From: CAYMUL01 sp964393605
GTDB lineage: Bacteria > Bacteroidota > Ignavibacteria > Ignavibacteriales > Ignavibacteriaceae
Direction: 5' to 3'
DNA: 64,000 nucleotides
Assembly (NCBI GenBank): GCA_964393605.1
Contig: CAYMUL010000017.1
Location: forward strand, 3,158-67,157
A program made the translations under genes and the position numbers. The notes under the pieces were generated by a model that had not been told where the DNA came from, did not search any database, and saw only the letters and a list, made by a program, of their open reading frames with translations. Below are positions 33,459-42,665 of this stretch, piece by piece (position 1 is the stretch's first letter; each line of letters begins with the position of its first letter).

Positions 33459-33992
33459 ATGAAAAAGTATTTAATCTCAACTTTTATTCTTCTCTTTTCG
33501 CTAATCACATTTGCATGCGAACAGAAACCGGAATATGATGATAAAACTATTAACGATCTTGTACTTGCCGCTGACGGAAAAAAAGCTCCCGACTTCACAC
33601 TTGTTGATACAAAAGGAAATAAAGTAAGTTTAGCCGACTATAAAGGAAAAATTGTTATCGTTGATTTTTGGGCGACGTGGTGTGGTCCTTGCAGAAGAGG
33701 CGTTCCCGATCTCGTTGCAATTCAAAAAGATTACAAAGGTAAAGTTGTAGTCATCGGCATCTCGCTCGATCAGGAGACAAAAGATGATATTTTACCTTTC
33801 ATGGAAGCGTTTGAGATAAATTATCCGATTGTTTATGGGACACAAAAAGTTACGGTTGACTACGGCGGAGTTTCTGCAATTCCTACTTCATTTGTTATCG
33901 ATCAGAATGGCAATATTGTCGATAAACATGTCGGACTTGTTAGTAAAACAACATACACAAAAGTAATTGATAAGCTGTTAAAGAAAAGTTAA
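33459..33992 (+). CDS. TlpA-type thioredoxin-fold lipoprotein
   Basis: 177 residues from the ATG at 33459 (AAAAGGAATAAC-ATG; the in-frame ATGs at 33426 and 33429 would spoil the signal peptide). The signal ends at the lipobox TFAC. The thioredoxin-like domain begins APDFTLVDTKGNKVSLADYKGK, has redox motif WATWCGPCRR, and cis-Pro in SAIPTSFVID. It probably keeps periplasmic thiols reduced, for example for cytochrome c maturation. A Rho-independent terminator follows directly. Confidence 0.9.
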   Translation: MKKYLISTFILLFSLITFACEQKPEYDDKTINDLVLAADGKKAPDFTLVDTKGNKVSLADYKGKIVIVDFWATWCGPCRRGVPDLVAIQKDYKGKVVVIGISLDQETKDDILPFMEAFEINYPIVYGTQKVTVDYGGVSAIPTSFVIDQNGNIVDKHVGLVSKTTYTKVIDKLLKKS

Positions 33993-34014
33993 TCACTCAA
34001 AGATATTTTTAATG

Positions 34015-34039
34015 AAAGCGGATGCAAGTCCGCTTTTTT
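34015..34039 (+). terminator. Rho-independent terminator of the TlpA gene
   Basis: AAAGCGGA-TGCAAG-TCCGCTTT stem-loop followed by a T-run, 22 bases after the stop. It abuts the end of the convergent gene at 34038. Confidence 0.85.
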
Positions 34040-34985
34040 ATTTTAAATGATTTTGAAGTGAAAGTAGTTTTTCTCGAGAGATAAAAACTTCATTAAAAAT
34101 CATTTTCAAATTCTCATCCGAAATTTTAATAAAATCCTCTTCGCGCGGAAGAATGCACACACCGCCAACATCAACAGATGCGGGGCTGAGAAGAATTTTA
34201 TCGCTTCCTTCCGAAAAATATATTTGCGGGCGATGCTTCTCTCTCATAAATACAGTGAGTTGATATTTTTTTTCAACTTCGCTGTAGTTGCAAAGAATGT
34301 TCATCATCGGTTCTTCATTGCTAGCTGAAATGGATGTGAGGAAATTATTAAACACTGTTGCAAGTTCAGATTCATCGTCAAACTCAAAAAGAAAATATTT
34401 TCTTAAAGCATCATCAATCACAAAGATTGAGCCGCTATTTTTTGTAATTGTAAATAAGGGAGAAGATTTTCTCATCGCGAGTTCTTTTTCAATCGTCATA
34501 AAATTTTTTGTACCGGCTTGAAAATGAAGATGATCGGGAGCAGAAGCACCGCACTTCGGACCGTTATAAAAAATAGTGCAATATCCGCTCAAAAGTTTTG
34601 CGATGGAAAGTAAGTCCCGAATACTGCTATCAATTTTCTGTGGCTGATGTTTTTTGTGCGAGATTGTAAAATGATCAGGGAAAATTGGGAAGGGATTGAC
34701 GAGCAAATAATAATTACCAATTTCAATTTCTTCCTGCTGTGCGGGGCGATTTTCTTTGCAGAGAAAACATTTTCGTTCCATCACCGAAGCCGCATCAACT
34801 TTGGCTGAAGTCGATGTCATCCTTCCTGAATTCCATTGAACTTTTATTTCATTACCGGAAATATTAAATGATTTAACTTTTACTTGCTCGAGAGATTCGT
34901 ATCCGCGTTTGCAATCAACCCAATTTATTTTTTGGCGGGAAAGAAGTTCCTTCGCCTCAAGAACTAAAGAATCTGTTTGAATCAA
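34038..34985 (-). CDS. DUF4922 HIT-like nucleotidyltransferase/phosphorylase
   Basis: 315 residues. A CFLC...RP segment (residues ~74-83, possible metal site), then YYLLVNPFPIFPDHFTI and HK, and the HIT-type triad HLHFQAG, which resembles ATP adenylyltransferase and GDP-galactose phosphorylase active sites. The central His of such a motif carries the nucleotidyl intermediate. Pfam groups this as DUF4922. Its start overlaps the glycosyltransferase stop by 4 bases, so it may supply or recycle a sugar nucleotide for that enzyme (inference). Confidence 0.78.
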   Translation of the reverse strand: MIQTDSLVLEAKELLSRQKINWVDCKRGYESLEQVKVKSFNISGNEIKVQWNSGRMTSTSAKVDAASVMERKCFLCKENRPAQQEEIEIGNYYLLVNPFPIFPDHFTISHKKHQPQKIDSSIRDLLSIAKLLSGYCTIFYNGPKCGASAPDHLHFQAGTKNFMTIEKELAMRKSSPLFTITKNSGSIFVIDDALRKYFLFEFDDESELATVFNNFLTSISASNEEPMMNILCNYSEVEKKYQLTVFMREKHRPQIYFSEGSDKILLSPASVDVGGVCILPREEDFIKISDENLKMIFNEVFISREKLLSLQNHLK

Positions 34986-36448
34986 TTTTTGTTTTCTTTG
35001 TTCTGTTTAATTCTTGCGAGCAATTCGAATGTTCTTATTTTATCTTTGTAAAAATTATGGTTGTTCTGTTGTTGAATATTCAATGCGGCATCCGAATTTC
35101 CATCCCATCTTCGGCAGAGATAAATCGGTTCGTAAATTCTTCCGATTTGATAATTGCGCGAGATAGCAAGCCCGACTGCATAATCTTCGCCGTAGCTTAC
35201 ATTCGGAATTTTTATCTGTCGAAGAACCGGTGTATAAAATGCGCGCGGTGCTCCAAGTCCGTTGATTCGAAGCGCGTTATTTCTGCCGTTGTCGGGTGTC
35301 CATTCTTTGTGATCGATTATTCCCGGAGGAATTTCTTCGAGTTGAAAGTTTGTCATTTGATAACTTCCGATAACCATCGCGCATTTTTGTTTATGAAATT
35401 CATCAACAATTTTTTGCAGAGTTGTTTCATCTTTGTACATATCGTCGCTATCGAGTTGGCATGCAAATTTTCCGCATTGTGAAGAGAAGAGTGCTTCATT
35501 CCAGCAACCGCCAATTCCTAAATCTTTTCTATTAGGAATGATGTGTACGATACGCGCATCATTAGTTGCTTTTTGCTTTATCAATTCAGTTGTGCCATCA
35601 TCAGAATAATTATCAACTATAATCAAATTGAAATTAAAATTTGTTTTCTGTTTTAGAACGGAGTCAATCGCATCGCCGATAGTCTTCACACGATTTTTTA
35701 CCGGAATTATTACCGATGCTTCATTTTCAAATTCGGAATTGAAATCGCACGATGAAAAATTGGGTGATAAGTACCCGCCGATATCTTTCAAATGTTGAGT
35801 TACTGCAAGTTCCATTTCAATTTGCACCGAACGATTTTTCGGATCGACATAATCAAAAAGTTTTTCACCACTCTTGCGCGAGTCAGATTCTACAATGGTG
35901 TAAAGCATCTCACCGATTCTTTGCACATAAAATTTTTGAGAAGTTTTGAGACGCAAATTGTAAAGCCCGGCGTACTTGTATTCAGAAATATCCTGCGAAG
36001 CGAAATCAATGGCTTCCTTTTTGAAAAGAAGAAGATAACCGAAATTAAAATCATCTCGCAAACTTCCCCATTGATAATCGATTACGGGATGTGAACTTCT
36101 TTTTCCTTCTTTCAATTCGGCGTAATCAGAATAAACCAAACCTGCGGAAGTCATCTCCGCAACATCAACAAATCTTTCTAATGCGAATTGGGCAAGATTA
36201 ATTTCCGTTTCCTGCTTTAAAATTAAAACGTAGGGCGAATTATTCATTCGCGAGATTTGTTTTATCGAATTCGCTCCAAACAGATCGTTCACAAAAATCA
36301 ATTCTGTTCCATCAATCGGCTTCGCATTTTTATTTGTTGAAAGAAGAATAATTTTCTCAACCAGATTCGATTGTGAAAATTCATTTACTGTGTTTTTAAA
36401 TTCATTAGAACCGCTGTATGGAATTACGATTGTAATTTTCTTCGACAA
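34982..36448 (-). CDS. Family 2 glycosyltransferase with two GT-A-like halves
   Basis: 488 residues. The C-terminal half (from ~245) is a clear GT2 domain: ASVIIPVKNRVKTIGDAIDS, IIVDNYSDDGTTELI, and the DxD-type CQLDSDDMY, with GEDYAVGLAISR and CRRWDGNSD near the acceptor site. The N-terminal half (KKITIVIPYSGSNEF...VYSDYAELKEGKR) looks like a second, divergent GT-A fold. It transfers a sugar from a nucleotide donor to an unknown acceptor. It is translationally coupled to the DUF4922 gene that follows. Confidence 0.85.
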   Translation of the reverse strand: MSKKITIVIPYSGSNEFKNTVNEFSQSNLVEKIILLSTNKNAKPIDGTELIFVNDLFGANSIKQISRMNNSPYVLILKQETEINLAQFALERFVDVAEMTSAGLVYSDYAELKEGKRSSHPVIDYQWGSLRDDFNFGYLLLFKKEAIDFASQDISEYKYAGLYNLRLKTSQKFYVQRIGEMLYTIVESDSRKSGEKLFDYVDPKNRSVQIEMELAVTQHLKDIGGYLSPNFSSCDFNSEFENEASVIIPVKNRVKTIGDAIDSVLKQKTNFNFNLIIVDNYSDDGTTELIKQKATNDARIVHIIPNRKDLGIGGCWNEALFSSQCGKFACQLDSDDMYKDETTLQKIVDEFHKQKCAMVIGSYQMTNFQLEEIPPGIIDHKEWTPDNGRNNALRINGLGAPRAFYTPVLRQIKIPNVSYGEDYAVGLAISRNYQIGRIYEPIYLCRRWDGNSDAALNIQQQNNHNFYKDKIRTFELLARIKQNKENKN

Positions 36449-36619
36449 AGTTTTCCTCCGAAAAATTTTATTAGTTTAAAGTGTTGATGTTAAAGGGAAA
36501 TGATAGCCCGTGTGGATAGTATTGAACAATCAAATAAATCCGTATTAATTTGTTTTTGTATCTATTAAATTGAAAATGAAAATTATCAAATTGTACCTAT
36601 TAATATAAAGAAAAGAGAT

Positions 36620-36982
36620 ATGAATACTACGATTATACTTTTAGTATTGGGCTTAGCCGCGGGATTGTTGAGCGGTTTTTTAGGAATCGGCGGAGGCATC
36701 ATTGTTATTCCCGCGCTTGTGTTTTTTCTCGGATATAGCCAACAAATGGCGCAGGGAACTTCTCTCGCTTTTTTACTTCCACCTATCGGTGTGCTTGCTG
36801 TTTATAATTATTATAAAGCAGGACAAGTTGACTTAAAAGCGGCGGCAATCATGTGCATAACTTTTATAATCGGAAGTTATTTTTCTTCGCTGACGGCAAC
36901 TCAAATTCCCGAACAAGTTTTAAAGAAAGCATTCGCCGTTTTTCTACTCGCTTATTCTATAAAACTTTTTTTTGAAAAATAG
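36620..36982 (+). CDS. Half-length TauE/SafE-type sulfite/anion exporter
   Basis: 120 residues with four predicted helices. GLAAGLLSGFLGIGGGIIVIPALVF is the TauE/SafE repeat motif, followed by AQGTSLAFLLPPIG and a second pair of helices. Full-length members have two such repeats (about 250 residues); this single-repeat form would need to dimerise. It is preceded by AAAGAAAAGAGAT-ATG. Role in export of sulfite or related anions is by family only. Confidence 0.82.
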   Translation: MNTTIILLVLGLAAGLLSGFLGIGGGIIVIPALVFFLGYSQQMAQGTSLAFLLPPIGVLAVYNYYKAGQVDLKAAAIMCITFIIGSYFSSLTATQIPEQVLKKAFAVFLLAYSIKLFFEK

Positions 36983-37016
36983 AATCCACTTCTGAATTGA
37001 ATCGTCAAATTAATCG

Positions 37017-38852
37017 ATGAAAAAATTTTATATCCTTTCTTTTTTTTGCTTTGTTGCAGTTTTGCATTCGCAAACGATTGATGTTAATAATCAAATCATG
37101 CTTGCGCAAAGTTTTGAGAGTGCCGGCGAATATCAAAAAGCTAAAACTATTTATGAAGAAATTTACAGACGCATGCCCGATAATCCCGTTGTTTATCAAG
37201 CACTGAATAACGTCTACCTGCAATTAAAAGAATATGCGTTTTCGGAAAATCTTTTAAAAGAAAGAATTACCGCCTCCCCTTCGGATGTTAATCTTTTCGG
37301 ATTGCTCGGAAAAACTTTATATCTCAGCGGCAGAGAAGATCAAACTTTTGCATTGTGGAAAAGTTTTTTGAAAGCACATTCTTCTAATCAACACTACTAT
37401 AAGATTTTGGCTAACTATGCTCTGGAAGTAAGGAATTTCGATTATGCTTTGGAGTTCTTAAAAGATGGAAAAAAACTTTTTCCCGATCCGCGCATTTTTT
37501 CATACGATCTCGCGAACCTTTACTCTATCATGATGCAATACAAAGAGGCGGCAAAGGAGTTTGCCGAAATTCTCATAGTTGATCCGAATCAAGTGCGTGG
37601 AATTGAATCGCGTCTGCTTCAATATTCTTCCAAACCGGAAATGCTCGAAGCGTCAATCGATGTGTTTACAAATTATGATTTCAAAACTAATTTTGCCTTT
37701 GCATATATTTTAATGCAGTTGGAATTCCTGAACAAAAATTATTCGAAAGCTTTTGAGTATGGAAAGATAATTGATGCGCAACAGAAAAACGGAGTTGAAC
37801 TTTTCACGCTCGCATCAAAAATATTTTCGGCAAAGAATTACTCTGTCGCGTCAGCGATTTATAAATATTTATTGGAAGAACATTCCGCTTCTCCTTTTGT
37901 AGCGAATGTTAAATATGGTTTGGCAAAAACTCTGGAAGCTGAAAAGAATGAAGAATTCGAAAAACAAATTCCCGAATGGAAGGAATACTTCGTTTCGCCA
38001 AAAGTTGACGAAAGTCAATATTCATCGGTGTTTGAAGCATATAGCGAATTAACAAAATCTTTTCCGAGCAGCGATGTTTCACTTGACGCTGAATTGAACA
38101 AAACTAAAATTTATTACGAAAAAATAAAAGACTTCGAAAGAGCAAATCATCTTGCCGATGGGATAATTTCTAAATATCCGTTGAGTAATCAGGCAATTGC
38201 CGCAACGCTCGTCAAATCGGAAATTTTCGTTAAGAAGGGCGTTTTTAATAATGCATCGATTTTACTCGAACAAATTATCGATTCCCCAAGAACGAATGAT
38301 GAACAAAAACAAGAAGCAAATTTTTTATTGATGAACATCTTTTTCTTTAAAGGTGATTTTGAAACCGCAAAAAATTATTCTTCGATGTTGACGAACGAAT
38401 TGACTAACGACAGAGCTAATGACGCCATTTCATTTCTGCTTCTCGCGAACACGAAAATGAATGACTCGCTCGCGTTAATTAAATATGGAATCGCATCACA
38501 AAAAATATTTTCTGAAAATTATCTTGCCGCAATAGAAATACTGCGCGAACTTATCAACCTGCAAACCTCACTTCCTCTTCAGCAGTTGAGTAAAATAAAA
38601 TTGGCGCATGCATTAACGGCAGTTGACGATTATTTCGGTGCAATAAAAATAGTTGGTTCCATTTTGACTGATAAAATGAATATCTATTCCGACGAAGCAT
38701 TATATTTGCAAGGAAAAATTTACTTATTCGGAATAAAGGATTCTGCCAAAGCAAAAAAATCATTCGAACAATTGCTTGTCGATTTTCCTAACTCAATTTT
38801 TTCCGATGAAGTAAGAGAAATATTGAAATCACTACGAACAGCACAGAGTTAA
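37017..38852 (+). CDS. Exported TPR-repeat protein
   Basis: 611 residues with a signal peptide (MKKFYILSFFCFVAVLHSQ). Many 34-residue TPR-like helices are visible: AGEYQKAKTIYEEIYRRMPDNPVVYQ, EYAFSENLLKERITASPSD and KEAAKEFAEILIVDPNQ at the N-terminus, and SAKAKKSFEQLLVDFPNSIFSDEV at the end, similar to YbgF/BamD-type repeats. Likely a periplasmic scaffold for envelope assembly. It ends one base before clpX and was probably transcribed with it. Confidence 0.85.
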   Translation: MKKFYILSFFCFVAVLHSQTIDVNNQIMLAQSFESAGEYQKAKTIYEEIYRRMPDNPVVYQALNNVYLQLKEYAFSENLLKERITASPSDVNLFGLLGKTLYLSGREDQTFALWKSFLKAHSSNQHYYKILANYALEVRNFDYALEFLKDGKKLFPDPRIFSYDLANLYSIMMQYKEAAKEFAEILIVDPNQVRGIESRLLQYSSKPEMLEASIDVFTNYDFKTNFAFAYILMQLEFLNKNYSKAFEYGKIIDAQQKNGVELFTLASKIFSAKNYSVASAIYKYLLEEHSASPFVANVKYGLAKTLEAEKNEEFEKQIPEWKEYFVSPKVDESQYSSVFEAYSELTKSFPSSDVSLDAELNKTKIYYEKIKDFERANHLADGIISKYPLSNQAIAATLVKSEIFVKKGVFNNASILLEQIIDSPRTNDEQKQEANFLLMNIFFFKGDFETAKNYSSMLTNELTNDRANDAISFLLLANTKMNDSLALIKYGIASQKIFSENYLAAIEILRELINLQTSLPLQQLSKIKLAHALTAVDDYFGAIKIVGSILTDKMNIYSDEALYLQGKIYLFGIKDSAKAKKSFEQLLVDFPNSIFSDEVREILKSLRTAQS

Positions 38853-38853
38853 T

Positions 38854-40107
38854 ATGTCAAAGAAAAATTCTAAAAATGTAAAATGCTCATTCTGCGGAAG
38901 AGATTCTTCCGAAGTTTTAAGTTTAATTGCCGGACCAAATGTTTATATCTGCGATGTTTGCGTTACAAGTAGCGTCGATATTCTTAAAAGCAATCTCGCC
39001 GCGTACACAGCAACAAAGCCGCGCAAAGCCGATTCGCTCACGCCTCAATCCATCAAAAATACTTTGGATGAGCATGTTATCGGGCAGGAATATGCGAAGA
39101 AAATATTATCCGTCGCAGTTTATAATCATTATAAAAGAATTAATTCTCATCCTCATTTTCTTGGGTTTGATGATGTTGAAATTGAAAAAAGCAATGTACT
39201 GTTAATTGGTCCGACAGGCACGGGAAAAACTTTGCTGGCACAAACACTCTCTAAAATTTTAGATGTACCTTTTGCGATAGCCGATGCAACAACAATTACC
39301 GAAGCCGGTTATGTAGGCGATGATGTTGAGACCGTGCTCGTTCATCTTTTGCAATCTGCTGATTACAATTTAGAGAAAGCACAAAAAGGAATTGTGTATA
39401 TCGATGAGATCGATAAAATTGGAAGAAAGAGTGACAGCCCCTCAATAACCCGCGATGTTTCAGGAGAAGGCGTTCAGCAAGCTCTACTTAAAATATTAGA
39501 AGGAACAATTGCAGGAGTGCCTCCCAAAGGGGGAAGAAAACATCCCGAACAAAATTTAATTAATGTGAATACAAAAAATATTTTGTTCATTGTCGGCGGT
39601 GCCTTTGAAGGAATTGATAAGGTTGTAGCCACACGCATCAATAAAAACAAAATGGGGTTCGGTTCTGATTTGAATGACAAATATAATTTAACGGACGACG
39701 AACTCGTGCAAATGGTACAACCCGAAGACTTGCTTCGTTTCGGATTGATACCGGAATTGATTGGTAGAATTCCGGTGATTGCGCCGATGCATTCGCTAGA
39801 TGAAGCCGCACTTAAAAGTATACTAACAAAACCGAAGAATGCAATTCTTAAACAATACAAAAAACTTTTTGCGATGGAAGGAGTAGAACTTGAATTCGAT
39901 CCGTTCGCGCTTGATGCATTTGTAAAGAAAGCAATCGAAAGAAAAACCGGTGCACGCGCACTTCGTTCTATTGTTGAGGAATGTATGCTCGATATTATGT
40001 TCGATCTCCCTGAAAAATCAAACATCGGAAAATGTATTATTACCGGGGATGTTGTCGAGAAGAAATCGGAGCCGATATTCATCGAATCAGAAAAAAAATC
40101 AGCTTAA
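38854..40107 (+). CDS. clpX: ATP-dependent Clp protease ATP-binding subunit ClpX
   Basis: 417 residues, full length. The N-terminal zinc domain has CSFCGR...CDVC. Walker A GPTGTGKTLLAQ, pore loop GYVGDDVET, Walker B IVYIDEIDKIGRKSD, RKHPEQNLI region and the sensor-2 GARALRSI follow in the standard order. ClpX unfolds tagged proteins and feeds them to ClpP. clpP is not in the window. It sits between a TPR protein and an exported protein of unknown function. Confidence 0.96.
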   Translation: MSKKNSKNVKCSFCGRDSSEVLSLIAGPNVYICDVCVTSSVDILKSNLAAYTATKPRKADSLTPQSIKNTLDEHVIGQEYAKKILSVAVYNHYKRINSHPHFLGFDDVEIEKSNVLLIGPTGTGKTLLAQTLSKILDVPFAIADATTITEAGYVGDDVETVLVHLLQSADYNLEKAQKGIVYIDEIDKIGRKSDSPSITRDVSGEGVQQALLKILEGTIAGVPPKGGRKHPEQNLINVNTKNILFIVGGAFEGIDKVVATRINKNKMGFGSDLNDKYNLTDDELVQMVQPEDLLRFGLIPELIGRIPVIAPMHSLDEAALKSILTKPKNAILKQYKKLFAMEGVELEFDPFALDAFVKKAIERKTGARALRSIVEECMLDIMFDLPEKSNIGKCIITGDVVEKKSEPIFIESEKKSA

Positions 40108-40113
40108 AATAAA

Positions 40114-41382
40114 TTGCCGATAAAACGCGCACATCTATTTTTTTTCTTTTTATACTCGTTCAATTTTTTTCTTTTCCCACAAGAAAAAATATTGATCTTC
40201 ATGGATCAAAATCAAACCGACCATCTTAAAGCATACGGCGTAGCTTATAAGTCGCTGGAACTTGGTGCTAAGGCAGATTGGTTGTTGAATTATCGCGGCG
40301 GTTCTTTTATGATTGATTACTCCGAACAAGTTGCGCGCATGTGCAGAATTGAAGGCGTCTCTTTTAGTTCTTTGTCGATAGGGGAAGCAACATCAATATA
40401 TTCTTTGGTTCAAAGCGAGGATGAAAATATGGAAGTTGTCCGATTAGAAACTCCGCCGAAGATTGCAGTCTATGTTCCTCCGGGATTTCAACCTTGGGAT
40501 GATGCCGTAACACTCGCGCTCGAATATGCTGCCATTCCCTATGTTAAAATTTGGAATGAAGAAATTCTTTCCGGCGATCTTTCAAAATATGATTGGCTTC
40601 ATCTTCATCATGAAGATTTTACGGGACAGTATGGAAAATTTTACGCAAGTTTTTCAAATGCACCGTGGTACATAGATCAACAAATAAGATATGAAGCCGA
40701 TGCAAAGAAACTCGGTTATAGAAAAGTTTCTGAAATGATGCGAGCCGTTTCAATTACAATTAAAGAATTTGTCGGCAACGGCGGGTTTCTTTTTGCGATG
40801 TGCAGCGCAACTGATTCTTACGACATCGCTTTGAGCGCAACGAATGTTGATATTTGCGAAAAAATGTTTGACGGCGATGCGATGGATGCGAATGCTCAAT
40901 CAAAATTAAATTTCGAACAAACTCTCGCATTCGAAAATTTTACGATTGAAACTAATCCTTACGTATATGAATACAGTAATATCGATATTCAGCCAGCAGA
41001 AATTCTTGATATGCAAAATGATTATTTCACTCTTTTTGATTTTTCCGCGAAGTATGATCCTGTGCCAACAATGCTGACACAATCGCACGTAAATGTAATA
41101 CGCGGATTTATGGGGCAGACAACAATGTTTAGAAGAAATTTAATAAAGCCATCGGTTATTCATCTTGCTGAAAGAAGAGGAACCGATCAAATAAAATATT
41201 TGCACGGAAATTTTGGCAGAGGCACATTCACTTTTTACGGCGGACATGATCCGGAAGATTATCAACACGCGGTTGGCGATCCGCCAACGGATTTGACCTT
41301 ACATAAAAATTCGCCCGGCTACAGATTAATACTGAATAATATTCTATTTCCTGCTGCGAAAAAGAAAAAACAAAAAACTTAA
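40114..41382 (+). CDS. Exported protein of unknown function, Bacteroidota-type
   Basis: 422 residues. The frame opens with TTG at 40114, six bases after the clpX stop, giving a signal peptide MPIKRAHLFFFFLYSFNFFLFPQ. The next ATG, at codon 30, would lose it. Distinctive segments are LNYRGGSFMIDY, WLHLHHEDFTGQYGKFY, GGFLFAMCSATDS and GRGTFTFYGGHDPEDYQH. The last resembles glutamine-amidotransferase-like folds of large exported proteins. I recall relatives being labelled 'asparagine synthetase B', but the sequence shows no asparagine-synthetase motif, so I do not adopt that name. Confidence 0.7.
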   Translation: MPIKRAHLFFFFLYSFNFFLFPQEKILIFMDQNQTDHLKAYGVAYKSLELGAKADWLLNYRGGSFMIDYSEQVARMCRIEGVSFSSLSIGEATSIYSLVQSEDENMEVVRLETPPKIAVYVPPGFQPWDDAVTLALEYAAIPYVKIWNEEILSGDLSKYDWLHLHHEDFTGQYGKFYASFSNAPWYIDQQIRYEADAKKLGYRKVSEMMRAVSITIKEFVGNGGFLFAMCSATDSYDIALSATNVDICEKMFDGDAMDANAQSKLNFEQTLAFENFTIETNPYVYEYSNIDIQPAEILDMQNDYFTLFDFSAKYDPVPTMLTQSHVNVIRGFMGQTTMFRRNLIKPSVIHLAERRGTDQIKYLHGNFGRGTFTFYGGHDPEDYQHAVGDPPTDLTLHKNSPGYRLILNNILFPAAKKKKQKT

Positions 41383-41419
41383 AGTTTTCTGCTAAATAAA
41401 TTTTAATTAAAATAATTGA

Positions 41420-41671
41420 TTATTTTTTTTCGCGGGCGATATTGACGGTAAGCGTTCTACCGTTAAAATCTTTTCCGTTCATGCCTGAAATTGCGGCATT
41501 GGCTTCTTCTTCGGTGTTCATTTCAACAAATCCGAAACCTTTCGAACGTTTTGTTTTGCTATCGTGAATGATGTTCACGGAAACAACATTTCCATATTGT
41601 GAAAAAGCAGTCTTCAAGGATTCTTCTTCAACACTCCATGGTAAACTGCCAACAAATAATTTGGATGACAC
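41420..41671 (-). CDS. RRM-type RNA-binding protein
   Basis: 83 residues consisting of one RNA recognition motif: RNP2 LFVGSLPW at residues 5-12 and RNP1 KGFGFVEM at 44-51, with the usual beta-alpha-beta spacing. Short bacterial RRM proteins bind single-stranded RNA and are often cold- or stress-induced. Monocistronic. Confidence 0.92.
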   Translation of the reverse strand: MSSKLFVGSLPWSVEEESLKTAFSQYGNVVSVNIIHDSKTKRSKGFGFVEMNTEEEANAAISGMNGKDFNGRTLTVNIAREKK

Positions 41672-41885
41672 TATGACCTCTGTCTATGATTAACTAAGTT
41701 TTCGGTAATAAAATTAACCCTTGCGCTATTTATATCAAAGAAAATAATTGAACGTCGGTTTAAGTTTTAATATTAAAGCCAGCGGCGTTTGGGAAAAATT
41801 ATTTATTAATCGACTCCACAAAAGCAGAAACTTCTGATTTCCCATTAAAAAAAACTTCTTCAATATCATTTTGATTTAAATCCTT

Positions 41886-42665
41886 TTACCACATCTTCAC
41901 AACCGGTTCGCCGGCGTTGAGTTTGATTAATGTTTTGTCGTAATAAACTTTTTCCAAAAATAAACCGGAAGGAGGTGCTGTGTATTCAGCCGGAAAATTA
42001 TTTTTTGTGTTCAATGCTTCCGCAATTTTATCTAATGAAAAACTTCCTCTTCCGACTCCGACAATCGTGCCGACCATTCTTCTCACCATCTTATGCAAAA
42101 AATGTGAAGCAATTATTCTGAATAAAATTATATCGTCAAACTCTTTAACCGACAAATGATTGACAAGCACTTTAGTTGAATCTTTTATATCGGGTTCTTC
42201 GCAGAAGGAAGCAAAGTCATGCATACCGACAAAAAGGGAAGCGGCTTTTTCCATCACGGGAACATCGAGCGGATCTTTTATCCACCAAACAAAATTTTTC
42301 ATGAATGCAGTACGTCTCTTAGCAATTTGAAAAATATAGCTTCGCGCAACGGCACTATGGCGCGCATGAAAATTATCGTTCACTTTTTCTATTTTTAAAA
42401 TGTTTATATCAGACGGAAGATTATCATTTACCCAATGTTGAATTTTTTCAGGGTTAAAAGCAGTCCCGATTTTCAAATTTGCAATTTGTTCGAGCGCGTG
42501 CACACCCGCGTCAGTTCTCCCCGAACCGATGAGTTCAAATTTTTGTTGTTTCAAAACTTTGTCAATTGCTTCTTCAACAAATCCTTGCACCGTGCGTAAA
42601 TTTTTTTGTTTTTGCCAGCCGCGGTAACGTGTGCCCTCGTATTCTATTGTGAGTTTATAATTCAT
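41886..42665 (-). CDS. truA: tRNA pseudouridine(38-40) synthase TruA
   Basis: 259 residues. The start is YKLTIEYEGTRYRGWQKQ; the catalytic Asp lies in GSGRTDAGVHALEQ; NLPSDINILKIEKVNDNFHARHSA and FLHKMVRRMVGTIVGVGRG complete the TruA pattern. It isomerises uridines 38-40 in tRNA anticodon arms. Last gene of queE-queD-truA, with its ATG sharing one base with the queD stop. Confidence 0.95.
   Translation of the reverse strand: MNYKLTIEYEGTRYRGWQKQKNLRTVQGFVEEAIDKVLKQQKFELIGSGRTDAGVHALEQIANLKIGTAFNPEKIQHWVNDNLPSDINILKIEKVNDNFHARHSAVARSYIFQIAKRRTAFMKNFVWWIKDPLDVPVMEKAASLFVGMHDFASFCEEPDIKDSTKVLVNHLSVKEFDDIILFRIIASHFLHKMVRRMVGTIVGVGRGSFSLDKIAEALNTKNNFPAEYTAPPSGLFLEKVYYDKTLIKLNAGEPVVKMW

Noticed and set aside
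39474..40082. Long open frame antisense to clpX (about 200 codons)
   Set aside because: The sense strand encodes an unmistakable ClpX with all motifs; the antisense product is low-complexity Ser/Ile-rich and matches nothing.
41383..41419. Bidirectional terminator between the exported protein and RRM genes
   Set aside because: Only AT stems with 1-2 base loops are visible (AAATAAT-TG-ATTATTT); too weak to call.
41750..41885. Possible extension of truA beyond its stop or a 44-codon ORF
   Set aside because: After the TAA the same frame stays open for 28 protein-like codons (DLNQNDIEEVFFNGKSEV), but TruA is already full length and neither frame has a convincing start or family match.
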